In this document: in pieces, positions 35,785 to 44,713 of the stretch
Position numbering within the stretch: position 1 is the first letter of the stretch
Layout: every line of letters begins with the position of its first letter
Origin: Paenibacillus sp. FSL R5-0345
GTDB taxonomy: Bacteria; Bacillota; Bacilli; Paenibacillales; Paenibacillaceae
Reading direction: 5' to 3'
DNA length: 64,000 nt
NCBI RefSeq assembly: GCF_000758585.1
Contig: NZ_CP009281.1
Span: forward strand, 992,001-1,056,000
Notes under the pieces: model-generated
What the model saw: the letters and a program-made list of their open reading frames with translations, nothing else
Databases searched by the model: none
Told to the model about the DNA's origin: nothing
Position numbers and translations under genes: made by a program

Positions 35785-37158
35785 ATGAAAATGGTACTTC
35801 TATCAGGCGGTTCAGGTAAACGGTTATGGCCGTTGTCCAACGACTCACGTTCAAAGCAATTTCTAAAGGTACTTGAAAGCCCTCAAGGTGAACCAGAATC
35901 CATGGTACAACGTGTCTGGAGACAGCTGGAGGAAGCGGGAATGGCAGAATCATCTTATCTGGCCACCGGCCGCGGCCAAGTAGAAATGATACAAAGCCAA
36001 CTGGGAAGTCATGTGCCGATTATCGTTGAACCGGAGCGTCGGGATACTTTTCCGGCTATCGCCTTAACAGCTACCTATCTTTATTCGGTTGCAGGTGTTT
36101 CTCCAGCGGAGACGGTAGCGATTTTGCCTGTTGACCCTTATGTAGAAGCATCCTTTTTCGATACCATAGCTATGCTTGAAGGGACTATGCTAGAAAGTGG
36201 AGCAAATCTGGCTCTAATGGGTGTTATTCCTGAACACGCCTCAGAGAAATACGGATATATCATTCCTACCACCGAAGAGGCGGGGGAGAACGGTTTTATG
36301 AAGGTGAGTCACTTTCAAGAGAAGCCAGACCGCATACAAGCAGAACAGCTTATCGAGCAAAATGCATTGTGGAATTGCGGAGTATTTGCCTTCCGTCTAG
36401 GGTACTTGTTAGATATTTTGCAGCGTAAAGGGTTGCCTTTAGGATATGAAGAATTGCAGAAGCAATATAAGCTATTGTCTTCCATCAGCTTTGATTATGA
36501 AGTGGTGGAGAAAGAAGAACATATTGTGGTACAGCCGTATGATGGATTCTGGAAGGATCTTGGAACGTGGAATACGCTAACAGAGGAAATGAGCAGCAAG
36601 CATGTAGGCAAGGGTTTTGTGACGGCGGATTCTGAGGGGACTTGCTTGATTAATGAGCTGGATATTCCAATTACGGTAATTGGTGCGAAGGATCTGATCA
36701 TCGCGGCTAGCCCGGATGGGATTCTAGTTACCCATAAAGCCGAGAGTCCACGGATTAAAGAAGTGCTGAAGACCTTTGAACAGAGACCGATGTACGAGGA
36801 ACGCCGCTGGGGCCATTACAAAGTTATTGATTATGTGAAATATGACGAGGGCAATGAAGTGCTGACTAAACGGATTTTTATATCCGAGGGGAATAATATC
36901 AGCTATCAGTTACATCGCAAACGTAGTGAAATTTGGACAATCGTCAGCGGCGAAGCAAGTATTGTGCTGAATGAGAAAAAACATAATGTGAAGGCTGGGG
37001 ACGTGGTACGTATACCGGAAGGAACGAAGCACGCAATCCTTGCTTTGACGGATGTTGAGTTTATAGAGGTACAGACGGGTTCTGAATTAGTAGAAGAAGA
37101 TAATATTCGTATTACTTTAGACTGGAATGATATAGAACTACAACAATTCATTTCATAG
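35785..37158 (+). CDS. manC: Mannose-1-phosphate guanylyltransferase / type II mannose-6-phosphate isomerase
   Basis: This 457-residue protein has an N-terminal nucleotidyltransferase domain with LLSGGSGKRLWPLSNDSRSKQFLK split over residues 5-28. ILPVDPYVE, FQEKPDR and FWKDLGTWNTL follow. The C-terminal cupin domain (about 345-457) has RRWGHYKVIDY, ISYQLHRKRSEIWTIVSG and RIPEGTKHAI. It makes GDP-mannose from mannose-1-phosphate and GTP, and the cupin may also isomerise mannose-6-phosphate. TAAGGAGGG precedes the ATG. GDP-mannose supply links the polysaccharide cluster with the mannanase-type genes that follow. Confidence 0.93.
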   Translation: MKMVLLSGGSGKRLWPLSNDSRSKQFLKVLESPQGEPESMVQRVWRQLEEAGMAESSYLATGRGQVEMIQSQLGSHVPIIVEPERRDTFPAIALTATYLYSVAGVSPAETVAILPVDPYVEASFFDTIAMLEGTMLESGANLALMGVIPEHASEKYGYIIPTTEEAGENGFMKVSHFQEKPDRIQAEQLIEQNALWNCGVFAFRLGYLLDILQRKGLPLGYEELQKQYKLLSSISFDYEVVEKEEHIVVQPYDGFWKDLGTWNTLTEEMSSKHVGKGFVTADSEGTCLINELDIPITVIGAKDLIIAASPDGILVTHKAESPRIKEVLKTFEQRPMYEERRWGHYKVIDYVKYDEGNEVLTKRIFISEGNNISYQLHRKRSEIWTIVSGEASIVLNEKKHNVKAGDVVRIPEGTKHAILALTDVEFIEVQTGSELVEEDNIRITLDWNDIELQQFIS

Positions 37159-37298
37159 GTCTAACCTATCTATTTAACCAATTCGGAATTTCTTAAAACA
37201 GGTAAATTGACTCAATTATCAAAAAAAGTCATAAAAACACTAAATATATCATTAATTGTCGTCGATACTTACGGTAAGAGAGATTATTTCTCTTAAAT

Positions 37299-37378
37299 TG
37301 AAAAGGCAAACCTATCGAAAGGTAGGGACGCAAAGCTATAGGGCCTTCGAAAGAGTGGCAGCCTGGCTACCGAAAGGG
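37299..37378 (+). promoter_or_regulatory. c-di-GMP-I (GEMM-I) riboswitch
   Basis: The leader matches the class in order. AGGCAAACC is followed by a GAAA-capped stem (CCTATC-GAAA-GGTAGG), then GGGACGCAAAGC, a second arm, and the closing GGCAGCCTGGCTACC. The aptamer ends directly before the ribosome-binding site AAAGGGAGA of the GH26-PA14 gene. Ligand binding could therefore control ribosome access. On or off cannot be told by eye. Confidence 0.87.
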
Positions 37379-37386
37379 AGATTATT

Positions 37387-38931
37387 TTGAAAGCTTACCG
37401 TACGTATCGATTGTTTGGTGCATTTCTGTCACTCGTCCTGTTTCTGACTGCACTTCCGCTTACTGTTGGAATTTCGCCGTCTGTTGTCATAGCTGCTTCA
37501 AATTCTGGAACGCCAGTTACCCCAGGAGCCTCACCTGAAGCCGTAAAGCTGCTTAACTATTTTTACTCAATCTCAGGAAAAGGAATCCTTGCTGGCCAAC
37601 ATGACTATTTAGAAAGTCCAGATGAAATTAACAATATGCTGAAGGGAACCAGCGGACAGTATGCAGCTCTTCACGGTTATGAAATGGGTGCGATCAGTGG
37701 CCAGTCTGAAGGAACGATGTCCTGGCAGCGTAAAAATGTGGTAAACAGCGCCATCAACTGGAATAAAGCGGGCGGAATCGTAGCTATGACTTTTCATGCT
37801 AACCTGCCGGGCACCTCTTATGACTGGGATAATGTTAAAAAAACGCTTAGCCAAAGTGAATTCGATAGTTACGTTACACCGGGTACCAAGCAATATAACA
37901 GTCTGATTGCTGAACTTGATAAGGTGGCAGTATCTCTAAAAAGCTTGCGAGATGCGAACGTCCCGGTACTTTGGAGACCCTATCATGAAATGAACGGGAA
38001 CTGGTTCTGGTGGGGGAAGAAAAATAACTTTTCTAAACTTTGGAATATTATGTATGACCGTTTTGTTAACGTTCATAAATTAAATAATTTGTTATGGGTA
38101 TGGAGTCCGAATGCTCCCAATGTTTGGTCAGATCCGTATGCGTTAACTTATCCAGGAGCTGATAAAGTAGATATCCTGGCAGCAGACATATACGAAAATG
38201 ATTACCAGCAAAAATACTATGATAGCTTGTTGAGTCTAGCCGCGGGCAAACCGATTGCGATCGGGGAAAATGGTGAAATGCCTAATCTGGAGAAGCTTCA
38301 ACAATCACAAAGTAAATGGACTTATATGATGAGCTGGGGAAAAATGCTTTATGAGAATAACAGTGCAGATACAATCAAAACTTTTATGAATAGCAGCTAT
38401 ACCCTGACTAGAGATAAATTAAATAATAGCTTGGTACCCACACCTAGCGCCGCACCGGCACCTCCCGAAGAAGAGGGAGAGGCAGCAATTCCTCTCGCGA
38501 AGGGGCTTGCAGGAGAGTATTACAACAACATGCAGCTATCGGGAGCAGCAGCTCTTATTAGAACCGATGCAATAATTGATTTCAATTGGCGGCAAGGATC
38601 GCCGGATGCCGCCCTTGGGATTGATCGTTTCTCCATACGTTGGAGCGGTAAAGTTAAGCCCTTATATGATGAACAATATACATTTTACACTACATCAGAT
38701 GATGGCATCCGTGTCTGGGTGAATGGGGAATCTGTGATTGATAGTTGGACGAAGCAAAGTGGCACTGAGCGTAAGGGCAATATTACGCTGAAGGCTGGTC
38801 AGCTATATGATATCAAGGTGGAGTATTACGAAAATGAAGGCGATGCGAGAGTCCGCTTGATGTGGGAAAGTGCTAGTCAAGTTAAAGAGACAGTTCCAGC
38901 AAGTGCGCTTTTTCTTCCGGATGTCTCCTGA
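37387..38931 (+). CDS. Secreted GH26 beta-mannanase-like hydrolase with PA14 domain (1)
   Basis: This 514-residue protein has a signal peptide (residues 1-35), a GH26 barrel (about 45-350) and a PA14 carbohydrate-binding domain (about 370-510, GEYYNNMQLSG to RVRLMWES). The catalytic acid/base is Glu201 in WRPYHEMNG, and the nucleophile is Glu294 in IAIGENG. The GWFWWG-type motif after HEMNG is present as NWFWWG. GH26 enzymes are mostly endo-beta-1,4-mannanases. The start is TTG, behind AAGGGAGA within a c-di-GMP riboswitch leader. Genome context next to manC suggests that it acts on the matrix polysaccharide of the cell rather than plant mannan. That is inference. Confidence 0.92.
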   Translation: MKAYRTYRLFGAFLSLVLFLTALPLTVGISPSVVIAASNSGTPVTPGASPEAVKLLNYFYSISGKGILAGQHDYLESPDEINNMLKGTSGQYAALHGYEMGAISGQSEGTMSWQRKNVVNSAINWNKAGGIVAMTFHANLPGTSYDWDNVKKTLSQSEFDSYVTPGTKQYNSLIAELDKVAVSLKSLRDANVPVLWRPYHEMNGNWFWWGKKNNFSKLWNIMYDRFVNVHKLNNLLWVWSPNAPNVWSDPYALTYPGADKVDILAADIYENDYQQKYYDSLLSLAAGKPIAIGENGEMPNLEKLQQSQSKWTYMMSWGKMLYENNSADTIKTFMNSSYTLTRDKLNNSLVPTPSAAPAPPEEEGEAAIPLAKGLAGEYYNNMQLSGAAALIRTDAIIDFNWRQGSPDAALGIDRFSIRWSGKVKPLYDEQYTFYTTSDDGIRVWVNGESVIDSWTKQSGTERKGNITLKAGQLYDIKVEYYENEGDARVRLMWESASQVKETVPASALFLPDVS

Positions 38932-38955
38932 TTGATGAAAATTAAAGGTCGATCC

Positions 38956-38987
38956 TTAGTAGCTCTGCGTTATTGCAGAGCTACTAA
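38956..38987 (+). terminator. Hairpin after the first GH26-PA14 gene
   Basis: A perfect 13-bp stem (38956-38968 with 38975-38987) lacks a clear T-run, so it may be a weak terminator or a processing site. Confidence 0.5.
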
Positions 38988-38998
38988 GCTATAGTCCT

Positions 38999-39080
38999 CA
39001 TTAGGTCAGAAGACGATTGTCCGATAACAGGTATGTTTATTTATTACCTGTGGAGGCAGTACAGCTACCGAAAGGAGGAT
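38999..39080 (+). promoter_or_regulatory. Possible decayed c-di-GMP-I riboswitch leader
   Basis: The last part, GGCAGTACAGCTACCGAAAGGAGG, lines up with the end of the upstream riboswitch and its ribosome-binding site. The core GGGACGCAAAGC is missing. This suggests that the leader was duplicated with the gene and then lost ligand binding. Confidence 0.4.
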
Positions 39081-39084
39081 TTAT

Positions 39085-40596
39085 TTGCGTAAATATTATA
39101 AGCAAAACAGATTGTTGTTTACTATATTACCGGTGTTTATTATTTTTTCCTTGCTGCCTTGGGGAGAGGTTAAGAGTCTTCCGAAGGCTATGAGTGTTTC
39201 TTCCTCTCTTCCCCCGGCTATACCAAGCAATCCATCAGCTTCTGAAGAAGCCAAGCAACTGTTGAGTAATTTGGTGAATCTACGTGGCAAAGGTATCCTG
39301 TCTGGTCAGCATGATTATCTAGAAAGTCCAGATGAACTGGTTCATAAGCTGAAGAATACTTCGGGACAAAATGCCGTTCTACATGGTTATGAATTAGGGG
39401 CGATTAATAATCAATCCAAAAGGACAATCGCCGAACAGCGGCAAGCAGTAATTGACAGTGCAATGGAGTGGAATCAGACGGGTGGCATTGTAGCCATGAC
39501 ATTCCATCAGAGTTTGCCAGGAACTTCTCCAGAATGGTCCAATGTAAACAGAAGTCTCAGTCAAGAGAAGTTTAATGCTTATGTTACGCCTGGGACGGCT
39601 CAGTATAAGAGTCTAATCTCTGATCTAGATGAGATCGCTGGATATTTAGAACAGCTGCGTGATGCTGGGGTTCCAGTCTTATGGCGACCTTACCATGAAA
39701 TGAATGGCGGTTGGTTTTGGTGGGGGAAAAAGGACAATTTTTCAGCGCTTTGGAATATTGTCTATGATCGTTTTGTAAACACACACAAACTGAATAATCT
39801 ACTGTGGGTGTGGAATCCAAACGCGCCGAATGAATGGGCAGATTCTTATGCCGCCTATTATCCCAGTGCAGATAAAGTCGATGTTCTGGCTGCGGATATC
39901 TACAATAATGATTATAAGCAGTCCTACTATGAGGACCTGCTCACACTTGCTGAAGATAAACCTATCGGAATCGGGGAAAGTGGGCAGCTGCCGAACCCGG
40001 ATGTATTAACCAACAAACAAAATAAATGGGTTTATATGATGACCTGGGGCAAATTGCTGACAGAAAATAATACGCCACAGTCCATCAAAAGCTTCATGAA
40101 TAACTCGTTTATAGTATCGAGAGAGGATTATGTTCTCACAACAGAAGTCCCTTCGATAGCACCGGTAACCCCAACGGGTTTAACTGGAGAATACTATAAC
40201 AATACTGATTTAGAGGGAGAACCGGTGCTTATCCGCAATGACCGTAAGATTGATTTTAATTGGCATGGTGGGTCACCTGCATCAGAGATAAATGAAGATC
40301 ACTTTTCTGTACGCTGGAAAGGGAAACTCAAACCCAAATTCAGTGAAAAATATATGATTTCGGCATCCTCTGATGATGGAGTCCGTGTCTGGATTGACGG
40401 AAAGCTGATTATCGACAATTGGAAAAATCAAAGTTCAACCCTTCATAAAGGTAGTATCCCGCTCACAGCAGGAACGCTTTATGATATCCAAATTGAATAT
40501 TATGAGAATGAAGGGGATGCCAATCTTCGCTTGCTATGGGAGAGTTCCAGCCAGAAGCAGCAGGTGATTCCACAAGGGGCATTGTACCTTCCTTAA
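39085..40596 (+). CDS. Secreted GH26 beta-mannanase-like hydrolase with PA14 domain (2)
   Basis: This 503-residue protein is a paralogue of the preceding GH26-PA14 protein. It has a signal peptide (about residues 1-35), a GH26 barrel with acid/base Glu205 in WRPYHEMNGGWFWWG and nucleophile Glu298 in IGIGESG, and a C-terminal PA14 domain from about 365 (GEYYNNTDLEG). The start is TTG at 39085 after AAAGGAGG. The two genes are tandem duplicates that have clearly diverged. Both lie between manC and a third large glycoside hydrolase, so they probably work on the same polysaccharide. Confidence 0.92.
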   Translation: MRKYYKQNRLLFTILPVFIIFSLLPWGEVKSLPKAMSVSSSLPPAIPSNPSASEEAKQLLSNLVNLRGKGILSGQHDYLESPDELVHKLKNTSGQNAVLHGYELGAINNQSKRTIAEQRQAVIDSAMEWNQTGGIVAMTFHQSLPGTSPEWSNVNRSLSQEKFNAYVTPGTAQYKSLISDLDEIAGYLEQLRDAGVPVLWRPYHEMNGGWFWWGKKDNFSALWNIVYDRFVNTHKLNNLLWVWNPNAPNEWADSYAAYYPSADKVDVLAADIYNNDYKQSYYEDLLTLAEDKPIGIGESGQLPNPDVLTNKQNKWVYMMTWGKLLTENNTPQSIKSFMNNSFIVSREDYVLTTEVPSIAPVTPTGLTGEYYNNTDLEGEPVLIRNDRKIDFNWHGGSPASEINEDHFSVRWKGKLKPKFSEKYMISASSDDGVRVWIDGKLIIDNWKNQSSTLHKGSIPLTAGTLYDIQIEYYENEGDANLRLLWESSSQKQQVIPQGALYLP

Positions 40597-40647
40597 TCTA
40601 ATGAAATGATAGGGCAAGACATTCCGAAAGAAAGAGAGGACCTATGG

Positions 40648-43353
40648 ATGGGAATAACGAGGAGAATATCTAATAGAAAAAATAAGATATCAGCAAACAA
40701 ACCATTACTGTTATTACTAAAATTCGCCGCATTAACCGTCTTGTTTCTGTTGTCTGTCTCAGTTTTCGGAACGAATAGAACGAATGATTATAAGGTAGGT
40801 GCCAATATACCGAGACTGTCTACAGGAAGTGATCTTGCAGCAGAAATACCGGATGGTACTGTGATCTGGAATCTGGGACAACATGATGGCTCAGCAGCTG
40901 AATTTGCTGCGAGTGGCACTTCCGGCAGCAAGAAGGAATTTAATGTTACTTCTTCAGTGCTCAAATCATCGGCTTTTCAGAGCTTGCCTGCAGGCTTAAA
41001 TGGAAAGACCCAGCCGGAATTAACGATCACATATCAGCTAAATAAGATCCCGGAGAACGGGGTCTTATTTAGCGTAGGTATTCTAGACGCTTATAAATCT
41101 GTGCCGCAAATGAGTGTGTTTTCCAATCATCAATTGTCGGGGATCATTCAAATTGCGGGCGTTGCTGGCACAGAAAGTAAATATAGCTTTCAAAAGACCT
41201 ATGAATTATATATCCCCAAGGAGCAATTAAAGATAGGATCAAACGAATTGAAGCTGCAAACGGTTCGCTGTTTATATTGCAGTGACAAAGAAGACGAATA
41301 TTCCTGGTGGACATGGGATAATCTCCGTTTAGAGTCTCTTAACGCTCCAATTTCCGAGCCTATTCATGGCAGCTACACACTGACCGGAACAGTAGTGAAT
41401 AATAAGCAGTTTTATTTTGATGAAGGTGCAGTTACGCACTTGCCTTATGTTATCAAATGGCTAGGTATGGCTTATAGCGGTAATGTGATGCGTACCAGCT
41501 GTGCTAGTGATGTCGGGAGATCCTGCTCGAATATGATGGAATATTACAAGGTATTGCAGGATTACAACATGCAGGCGGTTGCTCTGTATTTGCATACTGG
41601 TGATATTAAGCTTAAGACAGATGGATCGTTGCCTGCTGATGCGGAGAAAAAGCTGACAGATTATTTTGAACAATATAGCCCCTATTTTCAATACTATGAG
41701 GTAGATAATGAGCCAGGGCTATTCAATCGTTCTAAGGCAGTAAATTTGGCGATTGCGGACTGGCTAAATAAAAAGGGCAAGCAAATCGCGCCCCATTTAC
41801 AAACTGTTGCTCCAGGATGGGCGTATTGGCCGGGCTACAGTGAGGACTCCTGCGGTAATCAGAAGGGAACTGAGAAGGCATGTGGAGATCCGGATGGATG
41901 GGAACGTGATCCAGAGCAGCGTATGGAGCTGGAGAAGGTTACGGATTTGACCAATGGACACTCGTACGGCGACTCTTATATTTTTAGTAACGGGGGAAGC
42001 TTTACAGAGAATTTGAAGACTTTCGCTGGCGCAGACAATGGACTCGGCAAAAAAATGCTGACCACTGAATTTGGTACCTCGGACAGTCATGTGGACGCCT
42101 ATCAATACGGGGCAACGGAGCGGACAGCCGCGGTATTCGATCGGATCATGCGTGCACATATCGGTTATGCGGATATGTTTGTGCAGCATGCTGCTTTTTT
42201 TAAGGATTTCAGTTTATTCAAATACGGGTTTAATTTAGAAGAACATGATCCGGCGACCACAGAGATTTATTATACAAAAGAAAATGAGGATTCACGTGTC
42301 AGCATCATGAGAAGGCTTAGTCTTGCTTATGCTACGCATGGAGCTCCATTAACTTATCAAGTTGCAAATAAAGATGTGTTAGCCGATAAGTTGGTTTATG
42401 TTCGGGCCGTGGATACTTCCACGTTGAAGCCTCTTGCGGGAAGCGGAGCGACCTCGAATAAGGTACTGGTTAATTTCGTTAACTTTGAGTCTACTCCGCA
42501 GACCGTGAGTGTAAATGTGACTATGCCGAAAAACGTTATATATGAAGGGGAACGTTTTGGAAACGGGGATACGTATGAAAAAGCAAGAAGTTATGTAACA
42601 GGGAAAAAGGCTACTCCCACGTTAACCTTTACGGAGAAACTTGCTCCGGGAGAGGCTGTACAGTATATTTTGCAGCCTTCCTCTGAAGTAAAACCGTCGG
42701 CGCCTAAGGGATTCAAAGCCGCGGCAACAAAAGGTTTATCTGTGAAATTAAATTGGCTGGAGGCACCGGGAGCAAGCTACGAGCTGCTTCGTGCTGAAGG
42801 TAGCGGTGGGGAAATGAAGGTGGCAGCTACTGATGTGAAGCTTACAGAATATACGGATCATAATTTACGTGAAGGGACGTTATATACCTACGCGGTAAGG
42901 GTATCTGGCTCCAATTTACTGTCCGATAAAGTTCAGATTACAGCCACCGGACTGGTTCCTCTGGATCGTACGAAATGGAAGGTAACCTCAAATGTGAATA
43001 CGGCAGCCTCAGCTCCGAGTCTTGCCATCGATGGGGATCGGCGCACGCGCTGGGATACGGGGAAACATCAGGTTTCCGGAGAGTATTTTCAGATTGATCT
43101 GGGTGAAGCACATGAAATTGAAAGAATAGATTTGGATAGCACGCTTTCACCTTTTGATTATCCAAGAGACTATGTAGTCTATATTTCTGACGATGCTCAG
43201 AACTGGAACAAACTTACCTCTGGAAAAGGCACGAAAGAGCTTACTAAAATATCCTTCTCTAAAGTGAAGACGAGGTATATCAAGATTGTACAGAACGGAG
43301 CTGGCGGGAATTATTGGTCCATTCAAGAGCTTCAGGTGTATTCCAGAGAATAA
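40648..43353 (+). CDS. Large secreted glycoside hydrolase, clan-A-like barrel with FN3 and F5/8C domains
   Basis: This 901-residue protein has a signal peptide or anchor (residues 19-40). An N-terminal beta domain begins near 68 (IWNLGQHDGS), and a barrel spans about 230-600. Two candidate catalytic residues are Glu355 in DNEPG and Glu474 in TTEFG, as in clan GH-A. A beta region (about 600-680), a fibronectin type III domain (about 685-765) and a C-terminal discoidin/F5-8C domain (about 770-901) follow. The N-terminal WNLG-DG motif resembles polysaccharide-lyase family 4 accessory domains, which is a weak match. AGAGAGGA fits ATG at 40648. The substrate is unknown. It follows two GH26 genes and ends in a strong terminator, so matrix polysaccharide is likely. 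Confidence 0.8.
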   Translation: MGITRRISNRKNKISANKPLLLLLKFAALTVLFLLSVSVFGTNRTNDYKVGANIPRLSTGSDLAAEIPDGTVIWNLGQHDGSAAEFAASGTSGSKKEFNVTSSVLKSSAFQSLPAGLNGKTQPELTITYQLNKIPENGVLFSVGILDAYKSVPQMSVFSNHQLSGIIQIAGVAGTESKYSFQKTYELYIPKEQLKIGSNELKLQTVRCLYCSDKEDEYSWWTWDNLRLESLNAPISEPIHGSYTLTGTVVNNKQFYFDEGAVTHLPYVIKWLGMAYSGNVMRTSCASDVGRSCSNMMEYYKVLQDYNMQAVALYLHTGDIKLKTDGSLPADAEKKLTDYFEQYSPYFQYYEVDNEPGLFNRSKAVNLAIADWLNKKGKQIAPHLQTVAPGWAYWPGYSEDSCGNQKGTEKACGDPDGWERDPEQRMELEKVTDLTNGHSYGDSYIFSNGGSFTENLKTFAGADNGLGKKMLTTEFGTSDSHVDAYQYGATERTAAVFDRIMRAHIGYADMFVQHAAFFKDFSLFKYGFNLEEHDPATTEIYYTKENEDSRVSIMRRLSLAYATHGAPLTYQVANKDVLADKLVYVRAVDTSTLKPLAGSGATSNKVLVNFVNFESTPQTVSVNVTMPKNVIYEGERFGNGDTYEKARSYVTGKKATPTLTFTEKLAPGEAVQYILQPSSEVKPSAPKGFKAAATKGLSVKLNWLEAPGASYELLRAEGSGGEMKVAATDVKLTEYTDHNLREGTLYTYAVRVSGSNLLSDKVQITATGLVPLDRTKWKVTSNVNTAASAPSLAIDGDRRTRWDTGKHQVSGEYFQIDLGEAHEIERIDLDSTLSPFDYPRDYVVYISDDAQNWNKLTSGKGTKELTKISFSKVKTRYIKIVQNGAGGNYWSIQELQVYSRE

Positions 43354-43395
43354 GGCTACCATTTGAATTTATGTAATCATTTATAGCGCATACTA

Positions 43396-43436
43396 AATAA
43401 CCTCTGCGAGACAATTCTCTCGCAGAGGTTATTTTT
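43396..43436 (+). terminator. Strong terminator at the end of the glycoside hydrolase group
   Basis: A perfect 16-bp stem (43396-43411 with 43417-43432) is followed by TTTTT. It also faces the convergent GNAT gene. Confidence 0.92.
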
Positions 43437-43452
43437 ATGCTTTAAGTTGCTT

Positions 43453-44520
43453 CTAAATAAAATGGAGACCTGACATATAAGGTAAGGGAATTGCCTCTGA
43501 CTCCCCCGAGGGATCAGAGGTGTGAAGCGGACTCGCTGGATCAAAGAGCAGCGATATCAGCTCCTTGTCGTCCTGGACGGACGACAAGTCGTGACCCTTG
43601 CGGCAGCCTTCGGTCTGCCGCAAAAGCGCTGCCCGGTCTGCGATGCAGACCGTCCCGCTGTTCGCGCCGGCGCTTAAGGAGGCGTCGGCCTCACGCAGGA
43701 GCGCGAGCAAGCCGCGCTCCTGCCACGGCACCGGCACCTGCAGCGCGCCTACGCCGCCGCACAGTGCCGCCTTGGCCAGCAGCGCCGCTACCGCGCTCGG
43801 CTGGCCGGCCCATTCCACCGCCGTCGCCGTGCTCGGCGCGGGCACATCTGCCGCCGCTGGCACAGCCACCGCGGCGAACCCCTCGATGCTGCCGTCCCGA
43901 ACGGCTACGAGTGTGCGCTGGGCTAAGCCCAGCACACCCGCGTAAGCCTCGGTCCCCAGCAGCAGCGCCAGCTCACCCGGACTATACACATGTCCGGTAT
44001 CGCGTTCATTCAGCAGCCGGTTGACGGCGAAGAAGTCGCCCGGCTGCATCGGCCGCAGGGTCCATTCTTCCCCTGCTGCGGCTGCAAGTGCCTGAGCCGA
44101 GCCTTCGTTCAGCTCGGCAAATTGCGTACCTCCGAACGGTACGCATCCTGCTCGGGTGTACAGTGAGCGATCACCCGAGACAAAAATCAGCGATGCGCCC
44201 GCTTCCGCAGCATGGGCCTGGCATTTCTCCAGTAGCTGACCGGCTAGTCCTTGTCCACGAAATGCAGGTGCGGTGCAGACTGCACCTATGGAAAATACAT
44301 TCAGAATAGCATCACCAGTTTTGATCGTAGAGGGTACGAGTCCCATGAAAGCTGCAACCGTTCCGTCCTCGGTAATAGCCGCATACGAATGACTGAGTCC
44401 CGGGCGGAAAATAAGTGGAAACAGTTCTTTCATTGAAATGGCACCCGGTTCACGAAAGATGGAATCTGCAAGCAGAGCTGCTTGATCCAGCTCCGCAGGT
44501 TTAATTAATCTCAATTGCAT
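43453..44520 (-). CDS. GNAT-family N-acetyltransferase with a GC-rich C-terminal half
   Basis: This 355-residue protein has an N-terminal GNAT domain (residues 1-150). Acetyl-CoA-binding FSIGAVCTAPAFRGQGLAGQLL is followed by ASLIFVSGDRSLYTRAGCVPFG. The C-terminal part (about 165-330) is Ala/Gly/Val-rich and encoded by strongly GC-rich DNA (about 43,600-44,080), unlike its neighbours. The frame continues upstream to 44601, but AGGAGG fits ATG at 44520. The substrate is unknown. A long Arg/Pro-rich frame on the other strand is a shadow of this GC-rich part. Confidence 0.85.
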   Translation of the reverse strand: MQLRLIKPAELDQAALLADSIFREPGAISMKELFPLIFRPGLSHSYAAITEDGTVAAFMGLVPSTIKTGDAILNVFSIGAVCTAPAFRGQGLAGQLLEKCQAHAAEAGASLIFVSGDRSLYTRAGCVPFGGTQFAELNEGSAQALAAAAGEEWTLRPMQPGDFFAVNRLLNERDTGHVYSPGELALLLGTEAYAGVLGLAQRTLVAVRDGSIEGFAAVAVPAAADVPAPSTATAVEWAGQPSAVAALLAKAALCGGVGALQVPVPWQERGLLALLREADASLSAGANSGTVCIADRAALLRQTEGCRKGHDLSSVQDDKELISLLFDPASPLHTSDPSGESEAIPLPYMSGLHFI

Positions 44521-44713
44521 AACATTCAGCCTCCTATATGTACACACGATGGGGAGAAAGCATTTACATAAAGTATAAGGCCAGGGGAATGAAATCTCCA
44601 ATCTTGTTTATATTATTCAATGTCTCAAAAGGATATGGATAAGGGTAATAAAGTACATAAATAAGGAAGCTTCTTATATTTTAAGCTAGAAGTGAAAGGG
44701 AAGTGAATAATCG

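Noticed and set aside
43491..44024. Long Arg/Pro/Ala-rich open frame on the plus strand
   Set aside because: It is the opposite-strand shadow of the GC-rich half of the GNAT gene and has no ribosome-binding site.
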